DNA of 64,000 nucleotides from positions 62,001-126,000 of the forward strand of contig NZ_FNHW01000002.1 in NCBI RefSeq assembly GCF_900103485.1, read 5' to 3'. Below, one piece after another: positions 24,616-32,428 of this stretch; the stretch's first letter is position 1, and each line of letters starts with the position of its first letter. Both the position numbers and the translations under genes were made by a program. The notes below the pieces were generated by a model. That model had not been told where the DNA came from, did no database searches, and was given only the letters and a program-made list of their open reading frames with translations. Source of the DNA: Fictibacillus solisalsi. Its GTDB lineage: Bacteria; Bacillota; Bacilli; Bacillales; Fictibacillaceae.

Positions 24616-25629
24616 ATGAATGGAATCATTGAACTTCAACGAGAGTTTTTTAAAGAAAACAAGAAAGTGATCTATCGTGACGATGAATTTACGGCAAGCC
24701 TTTTCCGTTATCCGTCGGGAGTGGAGGCGATTGAGCTGACGAACTCGCGGGGCGTGATGGTCGTGCTGCCATATATGGGGCAGATCATCTGGGACCTTGC
24801 GTTTGATGGGGTCGATTTGAAAATGAAAAATATGTTCTCACAGCCAAAGAACGTGCGTGAGATCGTGGATACGTACGGATGCTTTTCGTTTCATTCCGGA
24901 TTGATTGCCAATGGCTGTCCGGGACCGGAGGATGATCACGAGCTGCACGGGGAAATGGCATGTGCCGAAATGGACCGTGCGTGGCTCGAAATCAGCCGCC
25001 AGGGTATTAAGGTGGGTGGCGAAGCTGAATATGTAAAAGGATTCGGCCATCACTATTTGGCATCTCCGAGTGTTAAAATGGGCAGAGGAGATTCATTTAT
25101 TGAAATCAGAATGACGGTGAAAAATCTCTCCGGTGCACAGATGCCGCTCCATTATATGTGCCATACCAACTATGCGTATGTGGAAAACGGCGTCATGAAG
25201 CAAAGCATTCCAGATGATGCATTCGTGCTTCGGGAATCGATTCCAGCCCATGTAAGGCCGACGGAACAATGGCTCGGATATAATAAAAAGCTGTTGAGCG
25301 GGGAGGAAACGCTCAATGTACTGAACCAGCCGGACATGTATGATCCTGAGATTGTCTTTTTTGCCGACCAACTCGATCAATACGGGGAGGAAGTGGAATT
25401 CGAGATGCAATCACCGGATGGCACCATCTTTTTCACGAAATTTCCAACAGCCGAATTAAACTATGCCACACGCTGGCTTCTGTATAACAGCGATCAGCAG
25501 GTAGGAGCTTTCGTGCTGCCGGCCACCTGCCGGCCAGAAGGGTTTAAGGCCGCAGATAAAGCGGGAACGCAGATCAAGCTTGGTGCCGGAGAGGAACGTT
25601 CCTTTACCGTCATTACCGGAAAGAAATAG
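24616..25629 (+). CDS. DUF4432 / aldose-1-epimerase-like protein
   Basis: The 337-residue protein has the galactose-mutarotase-like beta-sandwich pattern of DUF4432, with GVMVVLPYMGQIIWDLAFDG near residue 50, HSGLIANGCPGPEDDHELHGE (positions ~93-113) and the later LHYMCHTNYAYVENG. Several conserved His residues could form the active site. Related enzymes interconvert sugar anomers. Placed between a sugar permease and a ribokinase, it probably prepares the imported sugar for phosphorylation. The exact substrate is unknown. Confidence 0.78.
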   Translation: MNGIIELQREFFKENKKVIYRDDEFTASLFRYPSGVEAIELTNSRGVMVVLPYMGQIIWDLAFDGVDLKMKNMFSQPKNVREIVDTYGCFSFHSGLIANGCPGPEDDHELHGEMACAEMDRAWLEISRQGIKVGGEAEYVKGFGHHYLASPSVKMGRGDSFIEIRMTVKNLSGAQMPLHYMCHTNYAYVENGVMKQSIPDDAFVLRESIPAHVRPTEQWLGYNKKLLSGEETLNVLNQPDMYDPEIVFFADQLDQYGEEVEFEMQSPDGTIFFTKFPTAELNYATRWLLYNSDQQVGAFVLPATCRPEGFKAADKAGTQIKLGAGEERSFTVITGKK

Positions 25630-25641
25630 GGAGGGAGAACA

Positions 25642-26562
25642 ATGGATATTGCAGTGATTGGATCCAACATGGTGGATTTGATTTCGTATATTGATAAGAT
25701 GCCAAAAGAAGGGGAAACGCTTGAAGCGCCGGATTTTGAAATCGGCTGTGGAGGAAAAGGGTGCAACCAGGCTGTGGCCGCGGCCAAGCTGGGCTCTGAC
25801 GTCATGATGGTGACAAAAGTCGGTGATGATTTGTTTGCCGATAACACAATTAATAACCTCGAGAAGTATGGCATTGATACGGAATATACCGTTAAAGTGC
25901 CCGGTACGTCCAGTGGCGTGGCGCCAATTTTCGTGGATCCGGATTCCAAGAACCGTATCTTGATCATTAAAGGAGCGAACAAGCATCTTTCGCCAGAGGA
26001 TGTAGATGGTGCAGCAGAAAAGCTGAAACAATGCTCCCTGATCGTCCTGCAGCTGGAAGTTCCGCTGCCAACCGTTTACCGTGCCATTGAATTTGGAAAT
26101 GAGCAAGGGATCCCGGTCATCCTGAACCCGGCGCCGGCTTCCAAGGAAATGGACTTTGAGTATGTGTGCAAAAGCGACTTTTTTGTTCCGAACGAAAGCG
26201 AGCTGGAGATTCTAACGGACCTGCCGGTGGAAACCGACGAACAGATTCGCACGGCCGCCATGACGCTCGTAGAGCGCGGAGTAAAGAACGTCATTGTAAC
26301 GATGGGCAGCCGCGGTGTGATGTGGGTAACGAAGGACAATGTCCAAACGGTATCCTCTCACAAAGTGGATGCGATGGATACAACAGGTGCCGGCGACGCC
26401 TTCATCGGCTGCTTCTCCCACTACTACGTTAAAACCGGTGATGTGCTCGAATCCATGAAAAAGGCCACTGCCTTTGCTGCACTTAGTGTGACCAAGCGGG
26501 GGACGCAGACTTCGTATCCGGAATTGGCGGAAGTCGAAGAGTTTTTGAAAGAGAGAGTTTAA
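25642..26562 (+). CDS. rbsK: Ribokinase-like PfkB-family sugar kinase
   Basis: The 306-residue enzyme has the two PfkB signatures: GCGGKGCNQAVAAAKLG at residues ~35-51 and DTTGAGDAFIGCF near residue 250, where the Asp of GAGD is the catalytic base. It phosphorylates ribose or a similar pentose/hexose with ATP. It starts 12 bases after the epimerase-like gene behind GGGAGGG and completes the LacI-permease-epimerase-kinase unit. No rbsDACB genes are nearby, so another sugar is possible. Confidence 0.82.
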   Translation: MDIAVIGSNMVDLISYIDKMPKEGETLEAPDFEIGCGGKGCNQAVAAAKLGSDVMMVTKVGDDLFADNTINNLEKYGIDTEYTVKVPGTSSGVAPIFVDPDSKNRILIIKGANKHLSPEDVDGAAEKLKQCSLIVLQLEVPLPTVYRAIEFGNEQGIPVILNPAPASKEMDFEYVCKSDFFVPNESELEILTDLPVETDEQIRTAAMTLVERGVKNVIVTMGSRGVMWVTKDNVQTVSSHKVDAMDTTGAGDAFIGCFSHYYVKTGDVLESMKKATAFAALSVTKRGTQTSYPELAEVEEFLKERV

Positions 26563-26570
26563 ATGTTGAG

Positions 26571-26604
26571 CACCGGCCTGGTGTAAAGGCTGGTGTTTGC
26601 TTTT
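26571..26604 (+). terminator. Terminator after the ribokinase gene
   Basis: CACCGGCCT (26571-26579) and AGGCTGGTG (26587-26595) pair with one G-U, followed by TTTGCTTTT. Confidence 0.75.
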
Positions 26605-26642
26605 ATACACGTCACTCTTCTTCCTGATAAAAGTTTGGTACA

Positions 26643-26659
26643 CTATCTATAATAGATAG
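26643..26659 (+). promoter_or_regulatory. Palindrome over the -10 of the second LacI gene
   Basis: CTATCTAT-A-ATAGATAG is a perfect 8-base inverted repeat around one A and contains TATAAT at 26648-26653, about 37 bases before the GTG start at 26690. A protein bound here would occlude the promoter, which suggests autoregulation or control by another factor. Confidence 0.5.
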
Positions 26660-26689
26660 AACGGGAAAACAAGAAGGCAGGTAAGTAAT

Positions 26690-27709
26690 GTGACGACGAT
26701 ATATGATATTGCCAAACGAGCCAACGTTTCCTCCATGACCGTCTCAAGGGTCATTAATAACAAAGGAAACATCAGTGAAGCAACAAGAAAAAAGGTAGAG
26801 GAAGCCATTAGGGAATTAAACTATATCCCGAATTCTGCCGCCCAAAGCCTTAATTTAAAGAAAACGAAGCTGCTTTCTCTCGTTATTACGGACATTACCA
26901 ATCCCTTTTTTACTAAAGTGGCGAGAGGAGCTACAGATAAAGCCAACCAGATGGGATATCAGCTCATTCTTTGTAATACCGATGAGGATTACGAGAAGGA
27001 AAGCGAGTATATTGATGCATTGATTGCGAAGCGGGTGGATGGGGTCATTATCGCACCGACTGGTGATTCTTCGCTTAAAAATTTAAAAAAGTTAATGAAA
27101 AACAGAATCCCTTTTACGTTGATTGACCGCAAAATTGAAAATGTACCGTGTGATATGGTGCTTGGGGATAATTACGAGGGAACACGATATCTGCTTCAGC
27201 ACCTCATCACCAATGGTCACCAACGAATCGCGATGGTCCATGGACCATTGACCATTTCAACGTCGAAGGAACGATATCAGGCGTATGTCGAGACGTTGAA
27301 GTTAAATGACCTCACTGTGAGTCCTTCCTTTTTGATTGAAGACCATTACAAGCAGGAAGACCAATTGGCGGGCATTAACCATCTGCTTGAACTTCCGGAG
27401 GATGAGCGCCCTACCGCGTTCTTTGCCGTTAACAATTTTATAGCGATTAAGCTCATTAAACAGCTCCGCCAGGGAGGCCTTCGGGTCCCGGAGGATATGG
27501 CAGTCGTGTGCTTTGATGACCTTGAACTTTTTATCGAGCTGGATCCATTTTTAACGGTATCCTCGCAGCCTGCCTATGACTTCGGTTACATGGGCACGCA
27601 ACTGGTCATTGAGCGGGTAGAAGGAAATAGTCCGACCGGTTACCGGTCCATTAATTTAAAGCCGGAATTGGTAATCAGAAAATCATCAGGAACTTCTATT
27701 AAAGAATAA
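26690..27709 (+). CDS. LacI-family transcriptional regulator (second copy)
   Basis: A 339-residue repressor with LacI HTH (IYDIAKRANVSSMTVSRVINN) and a sugar-binding domain starting LSLVITDITNPFFTKVARG. The recognition-helix residues MTVSR are those of E. coli GntR/IdnR-type LacI proteins that bind ATGTTA-N4-TAACAT. Exactly such a palindrome sits on the promoter of the lactonase operon at 28299, so this protein is the best candidate regulator of that operon. The start is a GTG preceded by AAGGCAGG. Confidence 0.88.
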   Translation: MTTIYDIAKRANVSSMTVSRVINNKGNISEATRKKVEEAIRELNYIPNSAAQSLNLKKTKLLSLVITDITNPFFTKVARGATDKANQMGYQLILCNTDEDYEKESEYIDALIAKRVDGVIIAPTGDSSLKNLKKLMKNRIPFTLIDRKIENVPCDMVLGDNYEGTRYLLQHLITNGHQRIAMVHGPLTISTSKERYQAYVETLKLNDLTVSPSFLIEDHYKQEDQLAGINHLLELPEDERPTAFFAVNNFIAIKLIKQLRQGGLRVPEDMAVVCFDDLELFIELDPFLTVSSQPAYDFGYMGTQLVIERVEGNSPTGYRSINLKPELVIRKSSGTSIKE

Positions 27710-27853
27710 AAGGGACAACCTGGATTTCTGTATAGTTAGCAATGTCTACTGTTATGTAATGCAATATCCTCATTTTTCCATAAGAGGATTTACAACCCTT
27801 CGGATACCGTAAAATGGAAGTTAGTGAAAAATACATTCTATAGGAGGATAACC

Positions 27854-28159
27854 TTGGCCCTTTTAATGGTGATTTCACTTGCCGTCTTCATTTTAATTAA
27901 CTGGATTCCCTATGCTTTAAATAAAAAGTTTAATGCTCGTTATTGGGTTTCTGGCATTGTCATTACGGTGATCGGTCCAACCATTGGTTATGTGGCTATT
28001 CGGATCTTTTTTCACCTCATTACAAATGATGAACAGCAAGCTTATGACGCTTACTTTACTGGGTTCGGTTTAGGGTTACTCCTTACACTTAGTGGTATCA
28101 TATATATTCTTGCTGCCATTGTTTCGACGATTAAAAAGAACAGGCATGTGAGCCGGTAG
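27854..28159 (+). CDS. Small three-helix membrane protein
   Basis: About 101 residues with three hydrophobic helices (LLMVISLAVFILINWIPYAL, ARYWVSGIVITVIGPTIGYV and the C-terminal LLTLSGIIYILAAIV region). The open frame begins at a GTG at 27824, but AGGAGG at 27842-27847 lies inside it and is placed correctly for a TTG at 27854. No family recognised; it stands between two sugar operons with its own terminator. Confidence 0.5.
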   Translation: MALLMVISLAVFILINWIPYALNKKFNARYWVSGIVITVIGPTIGYVAIRIFFHLITNDEQQAYDAYFTGFGLGLLLTLSGIIYILAAIVSTIKKNRHVSR

Positions 28160-28199
28160 AAAACATCCCTGTTCCTTCATAAACGGGATGACTGTTATT

Positions 28200-28231
28200 A
28201 AAGCCAGGGTGCAAACTTTGGCTTTTTTTAT
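28200..28231 (+). terminator. Intrinsic terminator
   Basis: AAGCCA (28201-28206) and TGGCTT (28219-28224) are followed by TTTTTTAT, ending the small membrane-protein transcript before the lactonase promoter. Confidence 0.7.
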
Positions 28232-28269
28232 GTAGGTTTCTCAAGTTTATAAATTTAACCTGAAATTAA

Positions 28270-28318
28270 TTGACAATTCTAACTACTTTTGTTATTAATA
28301 ATGTTACCGGTAACATTA
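28270..28318 (+). promoter_or_regulatory. Strong sigma-A promoter with LacI-family operator (fucose-type operon)
   Basis: TTGACA (28270-28275), a 17-base spacer and TATTAA (28293-28298) form a near-consensus promoter. Directly after it, TAATGTTACCGGTAACATTA (28299-28318) is a perfect 20-base palindrome covering the transcription start. It fits the gnt-box pattern ATGTTA-N4-TAACAT known for GntR/IdnR of the LacI family. The LacI regulator ending at 27709 is the likely ligand-controlled repressor. Confidence 0.8.
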
Positions 28319-28344
28319 AAATGAACATAAAGGGAGGAATGTGG

Positions 28345-29199
28345 ATGATTGATAGCCATCAGCACTTTTGGAAGCTGGAGAGAGGCGATTATGGATGGCT
28401 GATGGAAGACATGGAGGTTCTCTATCGGGATTACCTGCCTGAAGATTTGGTTCCTATGCTAGAACAATTCGATATATCCGGAACAATCGTGGTTCAAGCC
28501 GCACCTACATACGAAGAAACCTTATTTCTATTATCACTATATGAACGTCATGACTGGATCAAAGGAGTGGTCGGCTGGCTCGATCTGTCTTCACCTGCTT
28601 TTCCAGAGCAATTGAAAGAACTTCTAAATCACCCGGGTGTGGTTGGTCTTCGTCCGATGCTGCAGGACATCGAGGAAAGTGACTGGATTCTGCAGGAGCA
28701 AGTTGTTGAAAATGTGAAGCACCTTCACAAAAAAGATCTGCCGCTTGATTTGCTGATTAACAAAAAACACATTCCATTTGTACTGAAGTTATTGAAAGCG
28801 CTTCCTGAATTAAGAGCTGTGGTGGACCATATGGCTAAACCGAATATTGCAGAGGGGGAGCTGTCTGATTGGAAGGAAGACATGAAGGCTCTCGCACAAT
28901 ATCCCAATGTGTGGTGTAAGGTCTCCGGATTCATGACAGAAGCCGTTCCGTACGAATGGAGACCAGAGGATTTTAATCCATACATCCAGCATGTCCTAGA
29001 CGTATTTGGTCCATCGCGACTGCTGTTTGGTTCTGATTGGCCCGTCTGCTTATCAGCGGGAAGCTATGGCGATGCCATTAACATTATCAATCAAAATTTT
29101 CCTGATTCACTTACACCAGAAGAGAAAGAGGATATCTTCACGGAGAATGCCAAGACATTTTACCGACTAAATACCAAGACAGAGGAGAGTACAAGATGA
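28345..29199 (+). CDS. Amidohydrolase, L-fuconolactonase-like
   Basis: The 284-residue protein is an amidohydrolase-2 TIM barrel beginning MIDSHQHFWKLERGDYGW, the classical start of L-fucono- and L-rhamnono-lactonases, with RAVVDHMAKPNI in the middle and LLFGSDWPVC holding the conserved Asp. It would open the sugar lactone made by the downstream SDR. The frame extends upstream to 28270, across the promoter and operator; AGGGAGG seven bases before the ATG at 28345 fixes the start. It is the first gene of its operon and overlaps the SDR gene by 4 bases (ATGA). Confidence 0.85.
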   Translation: MIDSHQHFWKLERGDYGWLMEDMEVLYRDYLPEDLVPMLEQFDISGTIVVQAAPTYEETLFLLSLYERHDWIKGVVGWLDLSSPAFPEQLKELLNHPGVVGLRPMLQDIEESDWILQEQVVENVKHLHKKDLPLDLLINKKHIPFVLKLLKALPELRAVVDHMAKPNIAEGELSDWKEDMKALAQYPNVWCKVSGFMTEAVPYEWRPEDFNPYIQHVLDVFGPSRLLFGSDWPVCLSAGSYGDAINIINQNFPDSLTPEEKEDIFTENAKTFYRLNTKTEESTR

Positions 29200-30011
29200 G
29201 CAAATTCACGAACCGTACCGCACTTGTTACAGGAGGAAGCCAGGGAATTGGAGCAGCGATCGTAAAACGATTGGCAGAAGAAGGAGCTAATGTAGCCATT
29301 AACTATCTGTCATCAAGTGACCTTGAAAAGGCTGTCCAAGTAAAGGAGTACGTTGAAGTACAATTTGGGGTCCGTGCACTCACTGTTCAAGGGAATGTGG
29401 GCATGAAGCAGGATGTCGATCAAATGATCAGTGAAGTGGAACAGGAACTGGGGCCAGTGGATATCTTAGTCAACAATGCCGGAATCGCTCCATTTGAACC
29501 ATTTTTACGTCTTTCAGAAGAAACGTGGGATCGAACCTACCAGACGAATGTGAAATCGATCTTTCTAACCTCGCAGCGGGTGGCGAAGTCCATGATTCAA
29601 AGAAAATACGGAAAAATTGTAAATATCGCTTCGACAGCCAGTGTAATGGTCACCAGTCCTGTGGTGCCGCACTATATCTCATCCAAAGCAGCAGCCAGTC
29701 ATTTAACCAAAGCTCTGGCGATCGAACTGGGCAAATACAACATTAACGTCAACGCCGTTGGTCCAAGCACAACCGCCACACAGATGTGCGAAGAATATCT
29801 GGCAGACCCGGAAATTCTTGAAAAAGAAATTGAAGCCAATCCAATGAAACGATTGGGGACAGAAAAGCAAATCGGTGATGCGGTCGTCTTCCTGGCATCC
29901 GAGGAAGCCATGCAAATCAACGGCCATTTACTGATGGTAGATGGGGGTTTAACAGTTAAGGCGGCACAACCGGAGGATCACATGGATCACGAGCAGGAGG
30001 TTACCCTTTGA
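29196..30011 (+). CDS. SDR oxidoreductase, probable sugar 1-dehydrogenase
   Basis: A 271-residue short-chain dehydrogenase with the nucleotide motif TGGSQGIGAAI, the NNAG motif (ILVNNAGIAPF) and the catalytic Ser/Tyr/Lys region (STASVMVTSPVVPHYISSKAA, Tyr-x-x-x-Lys). Coupled by ATGA to the lactonase gene and followed by a FucU-type mutarotase, it most likely oxidises an aldose such as L-fucose to its lactone. The cofactor preference is not certain. Confidence 0.82.
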   Translation: MSKFTNRTALVTGGSQGIGAAIVKRLAEEGANVAINYLSSSDLEKAVQVKEYVEVQFGVRALTVQGNVGMKQDVDQMISEVEQELGPVDILVNNAGIAPFEPFLRLSEETWDRTYQTNVKSIFLTSQRVAKSMIQRKYGKIVNIASTASVMVTSPVVPHYISSKAAASHLTKALAIELGKYNINVNAVGPSTTATQMCEEYLADPEILEKEIEANPMKRLGTEKQIGDAVVFLASEEAMQINGHLLMVDGGLTVKAAQPEDHMDHEQEVTL

Positions 30012-30047
30012 TGAAAAGTTTTATGAAATACAGAGGAGAAGGAAGAC

Positions 30048-30473
30048 ATGCTTAAAGGGATACCCTCGATCCTGTCTCCTGAGTTGCTCAAGGTATTGAT
30101 GGAAATGGGGCATGGTGATGAAATTGTCATTGCGGATGGGAATTTTCCGGCGGCAAGCCACGCCCGCCGGCTGGTTCCCGGCTATGGCCACAGCGTCTGT
30201 GACTTTTTGCACGCTATTTTAGATTTATTTCCCCTTGATACCTATGTAGAGGCTCCTGTTCTGTTGATGAACCCTGTAGAGGGGGATGACAAGAATCCGC
30301 CGATCTGGAAAGAATTCGAAAAAGTTGTTGAAGCAGCCAACGGAAATAAGGTGCCAATTGAAAAGCTGGAACGGCACGCGTTTTATGAACGGAGCAAGGC
30401 GGCTTATGCGATTCTTGCGACAAGTGAACATGTGCCGTATGCCAATATCATTTTGAAAAAAGGTGTTTTATAA
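30048..30473 (+). CDS. fucU: RbsD/FucU family sugar mutarotase
   Basis: The 141-residue protein matches FucU: MLKGIPSILSPELLKVLMEMGHGDE with the active-site His, then ADGNFPAAS, and a C-terminal Tyr-containing motif around AYAILATSEHVPYANIIL. FucU interconverts alpha and beta anomers of L-fucose. AGAGGAGAAGG precedes the ATG. Its place between a sugar dehydrogenase and an FHS permease supports a fucose-like substrate. Confidence 0.85.
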   Translation: MLKGIPSILSPELLKVLMEMGHGDEIVIADGNFPAASHARRLVPGYGHSVCDFLHAILDLFPLDTYVEAPVLLMNPVEGDDKNPPIWKEFEKVVEAANGNKVPIEKLERHAFYERSKAAYAILATSEHVPYANIILKKGVL

Positions 30474-30532
30474 ACAACGTGGATAAAAGTGGGCACTGAA
30501 TCGAATGATCAGTGTCTTCTCTTAAGAAGTAT

Positions 30533-30544
30533 TGTAAGCCCTTA
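30533..30544 (+). promoter_or_regulatory. Degenerate operator-like site before permease copy 2
   Basis: TGTAAGCCCTTA resembles the TGTAAGCGCTTTAC site that precedes permease copy 1 at 23154. It looks like a degenerate version carried along with the gene duplication; present activity is uncertain. Confidence 0.35.
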
Positions 30545-30575
30545 TATTTATAATTGAACAGAAGGGGAGTTACCC

Positions 30576-31916
30576 ATGAAAAACGATTCTATTGTTCAGT
30601 TGCCTGATGGCTATTTAAACCGCACTCCTGTCTTTCAATTTATTCTCGTGTCATTGCTTTTCCCGATGTGGGCAGTTGCGGCAAGCTTAAATGATATTCT
30701 GATTGCCCAATTTAAACATGTGTTTGAACTCAGTGATTTTGCGACTGCCTTTGTGCAAAGCGCCTTTTATGGCGGCTACTTCCTAATTGCACTTCCGGCT
30801 TCTATGGTCATTAAAAAGAAGAGTTACAAGTTTGGTATTATTACAGGACTTCTATTTTATATTGCAGGCTGTTCCTTATTTTATCCCGCCTCCCACATGG
30901 CGACGTATACGATGTTTTTGATTGCTATTTTTGGAATTGCCGTCGGTCTCGGCTTTCTGGAAACAGCAGCCAATACGTACAGCTCCATGATTGGTCCCCG
31001 TAAATACAGCATCTTACGATTGAACATCTCACAAACGATTTATCCTATTGGAGCGATCTCCGGCATTCTATTAGGCAAATACCTTGTTTTCCAGGAAGGA
31101 GCGAGCCTTGAAGCCCGGATGGCCAATATGTCTCCAGCCGAGGCACAATCCTTTGGATTAAATATGCTTCAACATACTCTCCAACCCTATAAATATATTA
31201 TTTTTGTACTGATTGCCATACTTATTTTGTTTGCTGTTACAAAATTCCCTGCGTGTAAGTCCGCAGCTGAGGATAAGACAAATACAGCTGGTTTTAAAGA
31301 ATCTCTTAAATACCTTGGAGCTAATTCGCGCTTCCGCAAGGGAGTTGGAGCTCAGCTTTTGTATTGCGGCATGCAGACCGCCGTGTGGTCGTTTACCATT
31401 CGTCTGGCTTTGGACATGAACTCAGGCATCAATGAAAGAGCTGCTTCCAACTTTATGGTGTACAGCTTCATTTGCTTCTTTGCCGGAAGGTTCATTGCGA
31501 ACTTTTTGATGGCACGGTTCAAGCCGGCCAAGGTGCTCTTCTGTTATTCCATACTTGGTGCTCTTACGCTTGCTTATGTTGCATTTGTGCCAAACACCAC
31601 TGCCGTTTATGCAGCCATTGGTGTTAGTCTGCTGTTTGGACCATGCTGGCCAACGATTTACGGAAATACGCTGGAAGTGGTCAAAGACAAAAAATATACC
31701 GAAACCGCAGGCGGATTCCTCATCATGTCCATTGTGGGCGGAGCTGTCATTCCGGCCATACAGGGATATGCCTCCGACTTGTTCGGTTCCATGCAGACAG
31801 CCTTCCTCGTTTCCATGGCCTGCTTTATCTACATCGGCTTTTACTTTTATGGTGAAATGAAAAATCAGGAGACTGTTCAGAAAACCACTAAATCGTCTGT
31901 GAAGTTGGCACGGTAA
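30576..31916 (+). CDS. FHS-family (FucP-like) sugar:H+ symporter, copy 2
   Basis: A 446-residue proton-coupled sugar symporter, nearly the same as the copy at 23200 along its whole length (IVQLPDGYLN, SLNDILIAQFKHVFELSDF, FLETAANTYSSMIGP, LEVVKDKKYTETAGG). It has 12 helices and the central cytosolic loop near residue 225 is the most divergent part. Being inside the lactonase-SDR-fucU operon, it most likely imports L-fucose or a close relative. GAAGGGGAG precedes the ATG and a terminator follows. Confidence 0.9.
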   Translation: MKNDSIVQLPDGYLNRTPVFQFILVSLLFPMWAVAASLNDILIAQFKHVFELSDFATAFVQSAFYGGYFLIALPASMVIKKKSYKFGIITGLLFYIAGCSLFYPASHMATYTMFLIAIFGIAVGLGFLETAANTYSSMIGPRKYSILRLNISQTIYPIGAISGILLGKYLVFQEGASLEARMANMSPAEAQSFGLNMLQHTLQPYKYIIFVLIAILILFAVTKFPACKSAAEDKTNTAGFKESLKYLGANSRFRKGVGAQLLYCGMQTAVWSFTIRLALDMNSGINERAASNFMVYSFICFFAGRFIANFLMARFKPAKVLFCYSILGALTLAYVAFVPNTTAVYAAIGVSLLFGPCWPTIYGNTLEVVKDKKYTETAGGFLIMSIVGGAVIPAIQGYASDLFGSMQTAFLVSMACFIYIGFYFYGEMKNQETVQKTTKSSVKLAR

Positions 31917-31937
31917 AAAACATTAGTTATAAAGGTC

Positions 31938-31972
31938 AAACAGGTTCAGTTTGTTTATGAGCCTGTTTTTAT
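31938..31972 (+). terminator. Terminator after permease copy 2
   Basis: AAACAGGTTCA and TGAGCCTGTTT pair with one G-U around a 9-base loop, followed by TTATT. Confidence 0.75.
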
Positions 31973-31993
31973 TCGTTTATCGGGGAACATGCC

Positions 31994-32089
31994 TTGAAAT
32001 TCAGTCGCTTTTCGAATAGTATGAATACTATAGTTTGTTTAATGGGTAAACATAGTAGCCGGTCACCTGAGATTTAAACGAGTGTTTAA
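31994..32089 (+). promoter_or_regulatory. Promoter with palindromes upstream of the zinc dehydrogenase
   Basis: TTGAAA (31994-31999), 17 bases, TAGTAT (32017-32022) forms a good promoter. The -10 lies inside a perfect palindrome ATAGTAT-GA-ATACTAT (32016-32031). Downstream, TTAAAC-GAGT-GTTTAA (32074-32089) is a second inverted repeat. One or both are probable operators for the following genes. Confidence 0.6.
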
Positions 32090-32140
32090 TAATAAAAAGG
32101 TGGATAGTGGCTGAGGCGGCGGAATAAGAACCACATAGTA

Positions 32141-32410
32141 GTGAGTGACGGCGTTTATATTTCAACCAGACAAAATGAAGCCGGTTGGGAGGTTGTCCCT
32201 AACGGCCATTCAACGATTGATAAAAACACTATTCATATCCGGTTTGAAAATGCGGATGGGGAAAGCCGGCAGATGGTGGAATTCTCGCATTCCAATGGAG
32301 ATGACGAGAGAGTATTTAATCTGGAGAAGGTAACTGGGATTCAAAAGGTGACGTTTGTCTTCCTGCCAGGAAGCAACTTCGACTTTAACTGGTTTCGGTT
32401 CGAACAATAA
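32141..32410 (+). CDS. Small CBM6-like beta-sandwich protein or remnant
   Basis: An 89-residue frame starting at a GTG without a convincing ribosome binding site. The end, TGIQKVTFVFLPGSNFDFNWF plus RFEQ (shown by its motif), follows the C-terminal pattern of family 6 carbohydrate-binding modules, where the F-x-F-NWF-x-F strand closes the sandwich; the first half (GVYISTRQNEAGWEVV) also fits. A usual CBM6 has ~130 residues, so this may be a truncated relic of a glycosidase. Alternatively it is a small stand-alone binding protein. It lies 18 bases before the dehydrogenase gene. Confidence 0.45.
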   Translation: MSDGVYISTRQNEAGWEVVPNGHSTIDKNTIHIRFENADGESRQMVEFSHSNGDDERVFNLEKVTGIQKVTFVFLPGSNFDFNWFRFEQ

Positions 32411-32428
32411 TCAAAAGGAGAGATGGAC

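Noticed and set aside
25456-26106. Minus-strand frames of 162 and 216 codons across the epimerase-like and ribokinase genes
   Set aside because: They are antisense to two confidently identified genes and lack a start context.
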